Under the pieces are notes generated by a model. That model saw only the letters and a list, made by a program, of their open reading frames with translations, searched no databases and was not told the DNA's origin. Of a stretch of DNA of 64,000 bases, positions 1-59,775 are shown one piece after another (position 1 is the first letter of the stretch; the number at the start of each line of letters is the position of its first letter). Made by a program: the position numbers and the translations under genes. Origin of the DNA: Arctopsyche grandis (Eukaryota > Arthropoda > Insecta > Trichoptera > Hydropsychidae); the NCBI RefSeq assembly GCF_051622035.1, contig NC_135365.1, positions 5,750,001 through 5,814,000 on the forward strand. The letters are read 5' to 3'.

Positions 1-360
1 CCTGAAAGGTCGTAAACACGTGGCAGTCATTAACGCGTGGCATGCCCGCATTCTCAAACGAACGACGTCCTGACGCTGACCCCATAAAACACACGTGTAC
101 CGAGCACGCGCCTCGAAAATAGGTCAAACACGTGTTCCCAACACACGTGTCCTGGAAACGAAGACAAAGCATTTGCGCGCGGCACGCTCCAACCCAGAAC
201 GTATATAAAGCAACGCAGCAGCTCACAACACCAGAGTGAACCTCTGGAGTTCAACCAGATCACTTCTCCGAAGCTCAACCTCTTCGTACATACAATAACC
301 ATTGTAACAATTACAAACACAAACGGTGTTTTCTTAGACCGGGACACGGTCAACACACCT
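1..360 (+). other. GC-richer promoter-like or LTR-like segment
   Basis: This stretch is clearly less AT-rich than the DNA to its right. It holds several ACACGTGT-type palindromes, a TATA-like GTATATAAAGC near 201, and then about 150 bases with no dynein coding sequence. It lies inside the dynein gene, past the last exon visible in the window, so it is intronic there. The TATA box followed by a CAAT-containing tail and an end near ...GGTCAACA is what an LTR fragment would look like. The left end is outside the window and no paired copy exists here, so this is only a suggestion. Confidence 0.3.
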
Positions 361-420
361 GTCTCGCGTACTAAATGTACATATATAAACTAAAATTTTA
401 TTTGTATTATATTATACAAC

Positions 421-46211
<45,791 letters not shown>

Positions 46212-46639
46212 TTTGATTAAATCAAAGAATTGTTGTTTATGAAGTTGAAAATTCAATTACATGTTAGAATGAATGGAATTCTCTTTTAGCAATTGGGTTT
46301 GCTGCATGACAGAACAATGTTTGCATTTTGTCTCCATAGTGACATGTGTTGGTTTAGGAATTTTATAGTGTATTCGAAATTTCTCTAATCATGCATTTGT
46401 AATATGATTCACAAAATTGCATAATTATTTGAATACATTTTTTTTTATTTCATAATTATATAATTTGATTTAAAATATTTATTCAAGTATTAATTCGAAT
46501 TTGAAAGTATAATTCAGCCATTTTGTATGACTGATCGCTATCTAATTTTTTTTAAGATTTTATTTCTATTAATTTCTTACCAACATATTATGTGATCATC
46601 ATTAATCTAAAAAATAATAATCATATCATATATATAATA

Positions 46640-47100
46640 TCGCTATTCTGTCTGTATGTCTGTCTGAGATAACGCTCGCTGTATAATAGTTGTTTTGATT
46701 CGACATACATATGTACGTCACAGCTAAACCACTGCCAAAAACGTATATACGAATACAACAACAAAAGAAAAAAACTATATATGCTGATCGTTCCTAATGT
46801 TTCCGCTTGGCAGAGAATTTACCTCCATCTACTGAAAATTTAGTTAATTAATTATTTTTTCTATCGGTGCTTTATATTTTTTATATGTACATAGGTAGGT
46901 AGGTAGTTTTTACCATTTTTTTCATATTAAACAATTAAATATAAATATTAAATTAAATATATTTAAAAGATATTTGAAAAAAATTTGACTGCGTGCACAT
47001 CTAACACAAGATCGACACATTTCTTTTAATTTTTTTTTTAACTTTTTCCAAGATCGTTCAAGATAGATTTTATTATTTAAACAACTTGCTAATTAATTTT
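46640..47100 (+). repeat. Dispersed repeat between dynein and caspase genes
   Basis: Shares TTCGACATACATATGTACGT, GGTAGGTAGGTAGTTTTTACC and CGACACATTTCTTTTAATTT blocks with 52370-53640, with the middle missing. It occupies much of the 1.3-kb head-to-head spacer between the dynein start (46211) and the first caspase-like gene. Confidence 0.55.
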
Positions 47101-47283
47101 TAAGTCTCAAGGCAAAAGTCGCATATACCAATTTTCACTTCATTTTCTTTAAGACTTGTGAGCTAAATATATAATATTGAGCTAACCATAAAAGGGTTTC
47201 TTATTCTCATAAAAGTATATGTAGGTACTATTCAACTTTTACTGAATAGTAGGAGCCAATCTAATACACACTGTATGTACTTA

Positions 47284-47448
47284 CCAGTGGCGTGCCGTGG
47301 AAATCTCTCCGTTTTTACTTACGTGTGCGCGAGCAGGATATAAGGGAACTAGGTGACGTCATACCGAGTCCCCTTGTATGATGCTCGCGCAAACGTAAGT
47401 GAGTCTGTGCGATAAAAACAGGGAGATTTCCACGGCACGCCACTGATA
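47284..47448. mobile_element. Palindromic hAT-like MITE
   Basis: The 23-bp ends are CAGTGGCGTGCCGTGGAAAT... and its complement ending in CACGCCACTG, with a nearly palindromic interior containing TGCGCGAGCAGGATA. It sits 80 bases upstream of the first caspase-like gene's first exon. Confidence 0.75.
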
Positions 47449-47528
47449 CATACATATGTATACATGCTCAGCACTCATGGTTTATAATTGAAAACATTAT
47501 TAATATCTTTTTAGGACTAAATTCAGAT

Positions 47529-48557
47529 ATGGATATTATTTTTCAAAGATTTTTTTCACCTGCAAAAATTTTGTACTTTTATTGGTACTTTGGTAAGTTT
47601 ACACGATTTAATTTGTTTATATGATATTGTTACATGTACATTCAAAATGTTTGTAGATTAATGAATGTTTTAATTGCAGCCAGCAGTATGTATTACGAAT
47701 TTAAAAAAAAATTAAGATTATTCAAATCAGAAACCACTGAATATTCGAACGAATACAAATTGAGAAACCCTGAAGACATTGGCTATTTTCTAATCTTTAA
47801 CTTCCAAAAATATGCTGTCAATTATCGAGGAGGTAGTGAGATCGACGTTAAAAATTTACATAGTGTTATGGGATCTCGTGGTTTCAAGACTATTCTATTT
47901 GAGGATATTGAAACAAAATATATTGTTCCTTATATAGAATTATATTCGGATATGATTAAAGATGATCATAGTGCTTTTGCAGTGTGCTTTTTAGCACACG
48001 GAGATGTGGGAGTCATCAATGGAATCGATGGAGAAACCATCGAAAGGCGAATGATAATAAAAGCTGTTTATCATGGAGAAATATCTAGAAGAAAATCGCT
48101 CTTAAAACTACTTATATTTCAAGCATGCAGAGGACCGTATGCATTGAACTTTATTAATGAATTGGGAGATGTTGAAACTGATAGTCAATTAGAAAAACCT
48201 GAAAAATACGTTCCTGAAAAACGAGATCTTCTAGTTTTCAATTCCACTAGTGAGGGTCACCTTTCAGCAAGAGAAAGAGACAAGATACATTTGAAAAAAC
48301 CTAAAAAATTGGTTCCAGAAATGAAAGACCTCATTGTTTTCTGTCCGACTAGTGAAGGTCATCTTTCGACAAGAAGATGCGATAGGGGTACACCTTTTAT
48401 AACGTTATTTTGTAAAAACATCGCCAAACATGGAAACACCATGCATTCGGAAGAGATTTTATTACACGTAAAAAAGGAAGTTGGAGAGGTAGCATTGATT
48501 CAGTCACCGGAGTCTGTGTCATCATGTACAAAAGCATTTTTTCTTAAAAAAAATTGA
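47529..48557 (+). CDS. Caspase-like protease gene 1, C-terminus truncated
   Basis: The exons are 47529-47592 and 47680-48557 (phase 1), 313 residues. The start is MDIIFQRFFSPAKILYFYWY; no death-fold prodomain. The p20-like part has YRGGSEIDVKNL with the S1-pocket Arg, His128 in FLAHGDVG, and Cys171 in QACRG. The linker has DVETDS. The p10-like part is unusual: a 34-residue unit around EKRDLLVFNSTSEGHLSAR is tandemly duplicated (48192 and 48294), each copy carrying the second pocket-type Arg. It ends FFLKKN at a stop after an 8-A run. In the next frame downstream the sequence IIDKWS matches gene 2's IIDGWS, so the C-terminal extension has probably been lost by a frameshift. Proteolytic function is plausible for the core but unproven. 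Confidence 0.82.
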
Positions 48558-48752
48558 CAAACGAACGCCAATAATCGACAAATGGTCCCGCATTGGGAAT
48601 CCCAAAATGGTAATACTAATTTTATTAATTACTTTTAAATGATAAAATAAATTTATATAAATAAAAAATGATATATTTAATACAGTGAGTTTTGGGGGGA
48701 TGCTAACATTCTTTAAAACTTATGTTAACATTAATATTTGTATTTATTACAG

Positions 48753-51206
<2,454 letters not shown>

Positions 51207-51208
51207 TT

Positions 51209-51475
51209 AACTCACTTAATTTGCGCGAGCAGGATACAACAGGAACAAGAGGAACAGGCTTTTCCTCCCGTATTAATGTGCGCGCGCAGAATACGGGAGG
51301 AAAAGCCTGTTACTCTTGTTCCTGTTGTATCCTGCTCGCGCAAATTAAGTGAGTATATACCGTTTACCACGCACCCTTTTTTTTGATCTTTCGACTTAAG
51401 ATCTTTCGATTTTCGATCTTTGCCTTCCGATATTTGGTTTTTCGTGCATTTCTAATTCGATCCCGTGAGGTGCAC
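51209..51475. mobile_element. Palindromic hAT-like MITE abutting gene 2 stop codon
   Basis: Inverted arms CTCACTTAATTTGCGCGAGC / complement (51213-51352) form a long near-perfect hairpin; the right outer arm (51355-51475) matches 12400-12526 and 63070-63181. It starts directly after the stop codon of caspase-like gene 2, so it forms the beginning of that gene's 3' UTR. Confidence 0.75.
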
Positions 51476-51479
51476 CCAG

Positions 51480-52369
51480 TAAAAAGCATTTAAAAATCAA
51501 AACAAATCATTAAAATTAAACTAACCATATGCCATAGCCGTGTGGTAATTCTTGTCATGGCTCATATGATGTTCATATGTATGTAAGAAAAAATATAATC
51601 ATAAACACATATAAACATGATATAAAATATTTCAACTTGAAAAAGCAAATTATTTTTTTAGTATCATCTAGATAATGTTATTTGTGTCGTATTTAATTGT
51701 ATAATTTACGTCAAATGTGTATAATATTTCAATAGGGACTTAAAATAATAGTCCTTCATTTAATATAATTTTATTTTGTTTATCCCTATAATATATTCAA
51801 ATATTTGTTTTTAATATTAAAATGTAAAATTTTCATAAAATAAAACTCCATAACAAAGCATGCGTTTTTTGTTTTTAAATCCAATATTAAAGAATATTTC
51901 ATATGGAAATAATACACATATTATATTTATTCCCAATAATACACATATTATAGTTAAAAATTCAAATAAAATAAATGAAAAGTATTGATTTATTGTTATA
52001 TTATTCAGCAGCACATATGTATGTATGTACATACATTTTTAGATTCGAAATTATTTTAATTGTGATGAAATAATATAAGATAACAAGACAATGAAAATTT
52101 TCAAATATAATACAATACATATATTCAAATGTAGATAAGATGAATTCTGGAAATATTTCAGTTGTGACTAACCACTCAATATTATCGAGCGTCTTCTGGA
52201 AACTCCGAATAGAACTGTTCGTTTTTGATACATAATACTGCCTAAAACATCAGTGTGACAAGGTGAATACATATATAATATATAAACAAAATAATATGTA
52301 AACATGTAAAAATTAACAGATTGTCACTATCTTGAATTTACCAAGTTATTAAATGAAAAGCTGAAACTT
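51480..52369. other. Intergenic AT-rich DNA
   Basis: Starts with a 24-bp scrap of the Jockey-like LINE tail (AAAAAGCATTTAAAAATCAA). Otherwise nothing recognised. Confidence 0.45.
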
Positions 52370-53640
52370 TATATAGAATTTAATCGTTTCGATTCGACAT
52401 ATGTATGTTTGTCACAGTTAAAATTCTGCCAACAAAATGTATGAATATAATATGAACATAATAACAGATCAACAAAAAACTTCTATATATACTGTTTGCT
52501 ACCAATGTCTCCTCTAGGCAAATTAATATCTGAGCATTTGGCGCAATCTATTGAAAATTTATATAATTAACTAAATAATAAATTTTTCTATTGGTGTTTT
52601 ATATTGTTTATATGTAGGTAGGTAGGTAGTTTTTACCATTTTTTACTTTATCTATATACATATGTATGTACATACATATGTAGGTGTCCCCTTTTTTTAA
52701 GTTTTTGAATTTAATTATCTCCCATACCTCTAACTGAATCGAACTGAAATTTTATCATAATAGAAATTATAAATTTTATAACTTATATTTTTGAGTATTT
52801 TTTTCTGAACCGGAAGTAGTACTTTTACTCTAGAGAATGGAGGTTTTTTATATTTTTCTCAAAAACCTTTTGGTTTATTGAACTGGAATTTCATATCTAC
52901 AAGTTTAAGCTTAATATCAAGCTATGCATAAAATTTGGTAAGCATCCGTCAACTGGAAGTGGCAGTTTACACTTGTTCGATTTTTCTTCCATTATTTTTT
53001 TGGACCTTTTTAACATGTGTGGTCGTCACGAAAAAATTCAAGTATAATTCTTGTATTAATGTAATGAAGATAAAGAAAAATTATTAAATTTTATAAACCG
53101 GAAGTGGGATTTTTTCCTCTTAGAAAGGTCAAAAATGTTGTCGCCACTACTCTGTCCACAAACCCTGAACGTATCAAGCTGAAAATTTATATTTGTATTT
53201 TTTATGTACTGACTTAGAGCTGATAAGGTTTTGGTTAGAATTCGTAAACCGGAAGTAGTATTTTTTTTTTAAACAATATTTCATTATTTTATTTTGACCT
53301 CTGAAATAATTTTAATCTTCTTGATATTTGTTGTGTATAGTATTGATAGTAATTTAAAGTAAAAAAAAAAATCTGAACAAAATCCGACAACCAGAAGTAG
53401 AACTTTTGTCTTGTGCAAGTTTCCATAAATTTGCGCTCAATTTGTACCCGGTAATTTGCTACCGGTATGTGTGAATGTGTCTGTACGGTAAAATATCGAA
53501 TTTTGTTTTGTGACCTTCTAATATTCCTCAAATACATAGATAAAGTCATGGGTTGGTCACAGATCGAACACAGAACCGACACACTTCTTTTCATTTTTTT
53601 TGCCCATGCGATGATATTCCACCGGGCACAACACTAGTTG
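52370..53640 (+). repeat. Long dispersed repeat with recurring ACCGGAAGT motif
   Basis: Contains AACCGGAAGTAGTA-type motifs at intervals of about 180-250 bp (52812, 53096, 53250 and 53388 as a variant), and GGTAGGTAGGTAGTTTTTACC. An inverted copy lies at 61030-61720 and a deleted copy at 46640-47100. It ends near CCGGGCACAACACTAGT. No ORF is conserved. The class is unknown to me. Confidence 0.6.
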
Positions 53641-53952
53641 TAATATAATAGTAATTTAATTCTATTATCAAACGACTTAAAAAAAACCTTCCACTTGGTT
53701 TGCTAAGTTGTAAATTTTCTGTATTTTTTTCATTTTTGAAAATCATAGGTTATACTAATTAATATACTGTAATTATTTTCTTAATCAGTATAACATTATA
53801 TCAAAACATTTCAATATTTATCGCCCACATAGGTGGTGCCATATTTCATTGTCTTTTTTTATCAGTTTTATCATCATAAATTTTGTGTTTGTTTTCAGAA
53901 TTAGATAGGACATACATACATACATACATAAGTGCAGCATCTGGGAAACAAA

Positions 53953-55527
53953 ATGCACGGTCCTACTAACATTTTGGATATGGAAACGGTAATAATTACT
54001 AACAATTTTTTTCAAAATCTAACATAAAAATAACAAAATATATGATATCAATAAATTTATCTTTCATTATAGGTTGTTTATCACAATTTTGGAAAATTCG
54101 ATCATAAAAATGGGATTCCAGTGGATCCCACCATTTGGTGGTCTTTTAGTAAGTTGTTTATTGGTATTTTATATATGTATGTATATACATATATGCTGGA
54201 TAAAACTTTGGATGAACTAATATTTCAGTACTTACATATATAATAGTTGAATGATACTTTACAAGTATTTTAATATTTATTTTAGATCCCTAAAATAAAA
54301 TAAAATAATTACCATTATACCGATATACATACATATATATGTATCTCAAATAAGTCAGTTGCATTCCAGTATATGTATGTACATTTGTATGACAAAAACT
54401 GTATCGTATGAAAAATTAAGTGTTTTATATTAATATGTATTATTATTATTTTTATTTTAGTTAGCTTCCTTATGATAAACAAATTATTCAAAGAACTCGG
54501 ACGATTTGGTTTGAACTTGTATTTATTCAAAAAAAAAAATAATACTTCCAAATTAAATCTGATTGATGAAAGCAATCAGGATGTCTATAAAATCAAGAAT
54601 CCTGAAGATGTAGGATACTTTATAATTATAAACAACGAGAAGTTTAAAGGCGACCGTCGCCGAGGAAGTGAAGTTGACGTAAAAAATTTGAAAGCTTGTT
54701 TGAGTGCTCGTGGCTTTGAAGTTAAAATATTCAACAACGTGACAGATAAAGCACTATTGGGAATAATCCATAAATTTTCGAAAAAAATTAGCAATACACA
54801 TGCTGTATTTGGAGTATGCATTCTGTCACATGGAGATAAAGGTGTAATCTATGGAATAAATAAAAAATCAGTACAAGTGGAGGATATTAAAAACGCAATG
54901 TTCTATAGTGAGAATGCGAAACCTAGATCACTATTAAGGCTGCTCATTCTGCAAGCATGTAGAGGACAAAAGGCAATGGAATATATCAATGTGCCCAAGG
55001 ATGTCGAAACAGACAATCTGAATATAAATGAAACAATATGTGAACCCGTTCAGAAGTGCCTCGTTCCAAAGAAACGAGATCTTCTCGTTTTGTATCCAAA
55101 TGCATATGGATATAATGCATTGAGACACAAAACTCTTGGAACTCCTTTAATTACGTCACTGTGCAATAACATTAGAAATTTCGGGAATGATATGCATTTG
55201 GGAAAAATAATAAGACAAGTTATGGAAGAAGTTGGAAAATCTACAATGATTCAAGCGCCAGAAATACTATCTTCATGTAGAAAAGAATTCTTCTTTCCAA
55301 AAACCTCTAAAGAAGTATCAGTAGCTGGTAAATTATTAACAGCAATTGTAGATTCTAAAAAAATGGATAATGCTCTTGCCATCATACACAACAACAATTC
55401 AATCCTGCCTGAAGAAATGCTGCCAATTTATTCAGAGCTATGTACAAACTTACGAAAATTCCTCACGAAGGGAGGAAAACCACAGCATGTTAAGCTGTTG
55501 CTGGATTATCTCAGTCCAAAAAGTTAA
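53953..55527 (+). CDS. Caspase-like protease gene 3, apparently intact
   Basis: The exons are 53953-53988, 54073-54148 and 54461-55527 (phases 0 and 1), 392 residues. Exon 1 encodes MHGPTNILDMET; exon 2 ends DPTIWWSF before a phase-1 intron. There is no CARD or death-effector prodomain. The protease core has Arg105 in RRRGSEVDVKNL, His161 in ILSHGDKG, Cys204 in QACRG, a VETD linker motif at 219-222, and Arg259 in NALRHKTLGTPLITSLC. All residues that make the caspase catalytic dyad and the Asp-specific S1 pocket are thus present, so an active Cys-dependent, Asp-directed protease is expected. After the p10-like end (about 320) an extra stretch of about 70 residues reads ILPEEMLPIYSELCTNLRKF and then KGGKPQHVKLLLDYL. 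It belongs to a tandem array with genes 1, 2 and 4. Substrates are unknown. Confidence 0.9.
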
Positions 55528-55675
55528 CCATTTGTGAGTCATAATATTATATCAATGATTATATTGACATTGTACCTATTTGCAAAACTTGTTTCAAATC
55601 GATGGGTTTTCGTTTATTGCATAAACATACCATTATCACTTTTAAACTTAAAATTATTGCATATTCATTGTTATC

Positions 55676-56455
55676 TTAGGCCTATTGCGCACTGTCGACC
55701 GGTCGTCGTCACTGTCGACCGGCCGCACCGTGCAACTTTGTCGGCTGACTAGTCGCGCGACACGAAAAAATGTATGGAAATGTATGCGACAAACAAGTTG
55801 ACGGGTGCGGCATGTCCCATCTACCTGCATGCATTGGTCTGGTCGCCCTCAACCAAGTTGTTCGCGAGTTGAGCGGTGCGGCCCGGCCCTTATTTATGCA
55901 GTCAAAGTCGCTCACTGTGTGAAGATTTCCGATGCGGTGCAAACGATCGACAAGCGTCAGACAGACTGAACCACAGATTAACGACACGTGTACCTTATGC
56001 GTGCGCACTGCTCGCACTTACACTAAGCGAAATCTACCCGAAGTCCCGACATACCTACCCTGTATACGTTCTGTGCTTCTGATACTTTCCGAATTTTGCC
56101 TTATTAAACTCGCCAGAAAGATCCAACTCAATTTTAATAATTACCATTTTGATAATTGCATCTGTGCACATCGAAAGGTTTCTCGTCATCCGATGTGCAA
56201 TCTATCATTCGTGAAGTCGAGAATTGCGTCTGTGGTTCTGTGGTTCAGTCTGTCTGGCGCTTGTCGATCGTTTGCACCAAACCCGAAAATTTCCAATGAG
56301 TCACCCGCTGACAAAGCGACTCGCTGGCCGTTCAGGCGACCAGTGACCTACATATGTAGTGCATAAACACCCATCTACATAAGTCTGTATAAATTACAGT
56401 CGACGGCGACGACGGTCGCCCGAAGACCGGTCGGCAGTGCGCCATAGGCCTAAAA
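55676..56455. mobile_element. Foldback element with nested Harbinger-like unit
   Basis: The ends TAGGCCTATTGCGCACTG and the inverted CAGTGCGCCATAGGCCTA define about 780 bp. Inside, 55724-55888 is a copy of the MITE at 56631-56805, and a second inverted pair (about 55925-55985 and 56205-56290, GATCGACAAGCG) forms an inner hairpin. Clearly richer in GC than the flanks. Frames across it are not conserved genes. Confidence 0.65.
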
Positions 56456-56630
56456 ACTCACAAACTGATATCACAAACGATGGTATAAAACAAATATCAT
56501 TCGTTTCTGTCCATTATTTTATAACAAAATATTATGTGAATAGAAATTAATGATTTTTTACCAATCGTCATCATCAGTGCCGTAGCAACGTATTGGCAAA
56601 GGGGTGGTCGCCAAGGCCTCTGGATCCTTA

Positions 56631-56805
56631 GGGCCGGGCCGCACCGTGCAACTTTGTCGGCCGACTAGTTGCGCGACACGAAAAAATGTATGGAAAAGTG
56701 TGCGACAAACAAGTTGACGGGTGTAGCATGTCCCATCTACCTGCATGAATTGGTCTGGTCTCTCTCAACCAAGTCGCTAGCAAGTCGCACGGTGCAGCCC
56801 GGCCC
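56631..56805. mobile_element. Harbinger-like MITE, TTA TSD
   Basis: TIRs GGGCCGGGCCGCACCGTGC and GCACGGTGCAGCCCGGCCC, flanked by TTA on both sides, the usual PIF/Harbinger target. 175 bp. Confidence 0.75.
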
Positions 56806-56834
56806 TTAGGGCGAAATCAGTAGAGACGAGGAAT

Positions 56835-56975
56835 CTGAAGGGGCTGTTTATTGTTCAAAGATTGTAAATGCATTGTTAAAGGTTTGCCGAACCTTTTTTA
56901 CAAAGGATTTACAATAATGGAACAATAGGCGGCGCGTTTCCGGCCCCTTCAGATTCCGACCTCTAGAAATCAGAC
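56835..56975. repeat. Hairpin repeat
   Basis: GAATCTGAAGGGGC near 56840 is mirrored by GCCCCTTCAGATTC near 56945, and AAAGGTTTGCCGAACCTTTT forms the centre. A small palindromic element, class unknown. Confidence 0.55.
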
Positions 56976-57565
56976 AGCGGTGAATGTGGGACGTGGTTTT
57001 TTTATATAGTTTTAAACATATAGAAAAAATGTGGCGATCATGGGACGCGTACATGGGATAGCCCTTTTAAAACGATACATTCGACCTATGTCGTTGAAAT
57101 TGTATGGTAGTATTTATCCTTGCTTGACAGTGATCTATACCAAAACGACTCTTTGGACCATTTTCGGTAAAATTGTATCCTTGCTTGATGATGTATCCCA
57201 TATTCGTTATCGATCACTGTCAAGCTAAATTAAGGGGGGGGAGATAAGTTCAGCGCTCTGGCACTTCTTTTTTAGCACTATGTATTATTTTTAGCACTAT
57301 GCGCCAAATAAGATATTTGCCAAGGGTGCCCAAAAATACTGTTACGGCTCTGGTCATCATCATTCAGCCTTTGCTTTAATTTAAATTTTTAACCATAAGT
57401 GTGACTTAGAATTATCACACCTATGTAGGTTAATGAATGCCATTAAAATTTTCGTATGATTTCACACTCATTCGTTATACATACATACATTATATACTAA
57501 AAATTCCCATTGACAGAAAGTTTTCTGCAGACAAATCGGCAGATACATATGTATCCAGCGATTTA

Positions 57566-57773
57566 AGGTCTGTTCATACCTATCCAGCACGACCCGTATT
57601 CTGCAGGTGTCCTGCAAGTGCGGATAGTATTCTTTGGTACATTATATGGACGTTTTCATACTCCATTCGCGCATGCGCATTTACGCATTCATGCGCGTCC
57701 ATATATAATGTACTAAAGAATACTGTCCGTACTTGCAGGATACGGGTCGTGCTGGATAGGTATGAACAGACCT
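57566..57773. mobile_element. Hairpin MITE with AGGTCTGTTC TIRs, TTA TSD
   Basis: AGGTCTGTTCATACCTATCC and about 20 further bases are inverted at the right end (GGTATGAACAGACCT). TTA lies on both sides. Harbinger-like by target site. Confidence 0.75.
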
Positions 57774-58097
57774 TTATTTGTCATGATTGTTTATCAGCGA
57801 CGATTGACTTATCTGTCAACAGATAAGGCCTTTGTTCACAAATAATACTATCAGTCGGATGATCGGATGCTGTGACGTCATACTGCATATATATATGTAT
57901 ATATACAGCAAAAAGTTTATCGTACAAAATGTTAAAAACTCATGACACTTTGCACATAACTTGAGTATCAATAGAAATAACTGTTGTTTACTTTAATTTA
58001 TCAAGTAGCAACTATTGTCCAAAGACAAGTCAACATTGGTGAGAACGGAAGAAGGTCAAATAGTCTAAAACTTTTGATATAAAATTCCGCTCTTTTA

Positions 58098-58412
58098 CAG
58101 GGGCGTCATTTCAGCTTTTCCCTAGGGGGGGGGGCAAAATTTTTTACCAGTGAAGAATTACTCCTGGGGGGGGGGAGGGGAGTGTATTATATTAAAAAAT
58201 GCGTGTATATGAATTTAAACTATTTATTTTTTATTTATATATTTTTATCAATAAAATTAATAGTAAAAAAAATAAAAAAATCTATTAAAACATTTGGTTT
58301 GTTGGCTAAGTATTTTAATTCATAATAATACATTAAACAACGTGGATAGTCCCGTTCAAATTTAGGGAGGGCGGCTTCCGCCCCCCCCCCCCTCCCTTGA
58401 ATGACGCCCCTG
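58098..58412. mobile_element. hAT-like MITE, CAGGGGCGTCAT TIRs
   Basis: CAGGGGCGTCATTTCA on the left and ATGACGCCCCTG on the right, flanked by CTCTTTTA / CTCTTTGG, an 8-bp duplication with two mismatches. G-runs follow the left end and C-runs precede the right. Confidence 0.7.
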
Positions 58413-59174
58413 CTCTTTGGCCAGCTCTCTGGTCAAGAGATTTCGTGTAATAAGAGTTGCTATTGAGATAAATCGAGCTCCTGCGTGAAGCTATTCACAT
58501 AGTGCAGGTGTTCTCCCACTAATGTATCATAAAATACATAGTTGAAACTTTAAAGTCGTCTATTTTCAAATTCGACTATTATTGTAGAAGTGGATAATGT
58601 AAAAATATACTTTAAATGTATTCAAGTGTGGTTGTAGTTTAACCTCAAGGCTATAAACCCTTAAGTCACATTTTGTGAAAGCGTTAAATGTCATCATTAA
58701 TTTGTATATATTTTTCTTTGCCTGCATGTTTATTCAATTTATTTTAAAAACAATTATTTGTGATATTAATTGTGTAAAATAAAACCAAACAAAAGGTGAT
58801 TCATAGATATGATATGAAATACATTATACAATGAATTATAATATATTAATCGCACTTTAATTCAATGTAATTTTACATTGAATGTAATTTTTGTTTGAGT
58901 CACTAACAAAAATTTTTTTACGCAGTAGCATTAATTCAATTATTACACTGCGTTGATTATTTGTAATACATAACATTTTTGTAACCATGTATATTTATAT
59001 TTTAAGATTTTATTTAACCGATTATTTATATTAAACTGTGTATTTACCTATAATATAAAAATATAATAAACATAAGTATTTATCCTAAATGATTTAATTC
59101 ATTCTATTTACGAAAAAATAGACTTACGTGGTATTTTAAGGAAGACGATAGAGCTCCCAATGAACTATTCATGA
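58413..59174. other. Intergenic AT-rich DNA, nothing recognised
   Basis: No coding sequence or repeat signature seen on either strand. Confidence 0.45.
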
Positions 59175-59775
59175 TTTATTTAAAGAATTGTAAATAGGTT
59201 TTTGGCTTTTTTTATAAGGGTTTTATTATTCCTATTATGCTGCACACTTACATTAAAATAAGATAATATTATACATATTGTTGCGTAGGGGTGGGTGGAG
59301 GATCCAAGTAAAAGGCCAACAGTCGTTTCACAGCATTTATTGATGTTTCAGGAGTTACACGCACTGTCTCTGCTCCGTCCAGAATGAATTATATCGCCTA
59401 CGTACCGCCTTATAAAGGGTAGATCTCTCAAGACGCCTAATCTGTTTACCTGTTGTATAGTCACGTATTCGGATATGTATTTCCACGATATTGGGTCTTC
59501 CCGTACCGATTCTGAGAAATAACTAATAACGGTCATTATTTAGCCTAAATGCACTTAAGAGTCCAGATATAATCTTTGGAAGTAAGTGCATGCATTTAGT
59601 TAATCCGATAACAGATATCCGTTGGTCTAAGTACAATTCGCTCAATCCACGGCGTACGTAACATTATTAACAAAAAATTAAAAAAAGAAAATAATCAATA
59701 TATCAGTAACTATGTATTATTATAGACATAAGATGTATTGTGAACATAATTTATAAACAATAAAAAGTATTTAAA
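59175..59775 (+). mobile_element. Jockey-like LINE 3' UTR split by an LTR
   Basis: The left part (59175-59278) and right part (59664-59775, ending in AAAAAGTATTTAAAAAT) together match the common 3' UTR repeat. The solo-LTR-like element sits between them. Confidence 0.7.
59279..59663 (-). mobile_element. Solo-LTR-like element, minus orientation
   Basis: TGTTGCGTAGGGGTGGGTGG ... ACGTAACA borders. Minus-strand TATA box in CTTTATAAGGCGG and AATAAATGCTGTG. Same family as 8261 and 49398. Inserted in a LINE remnant. Confidence 0.65.

Noticed and set aside
56558..57826. Short Arg/Cys-rich frames
   Set aside because: They fall on palindromic MITEs and have no conserved content.
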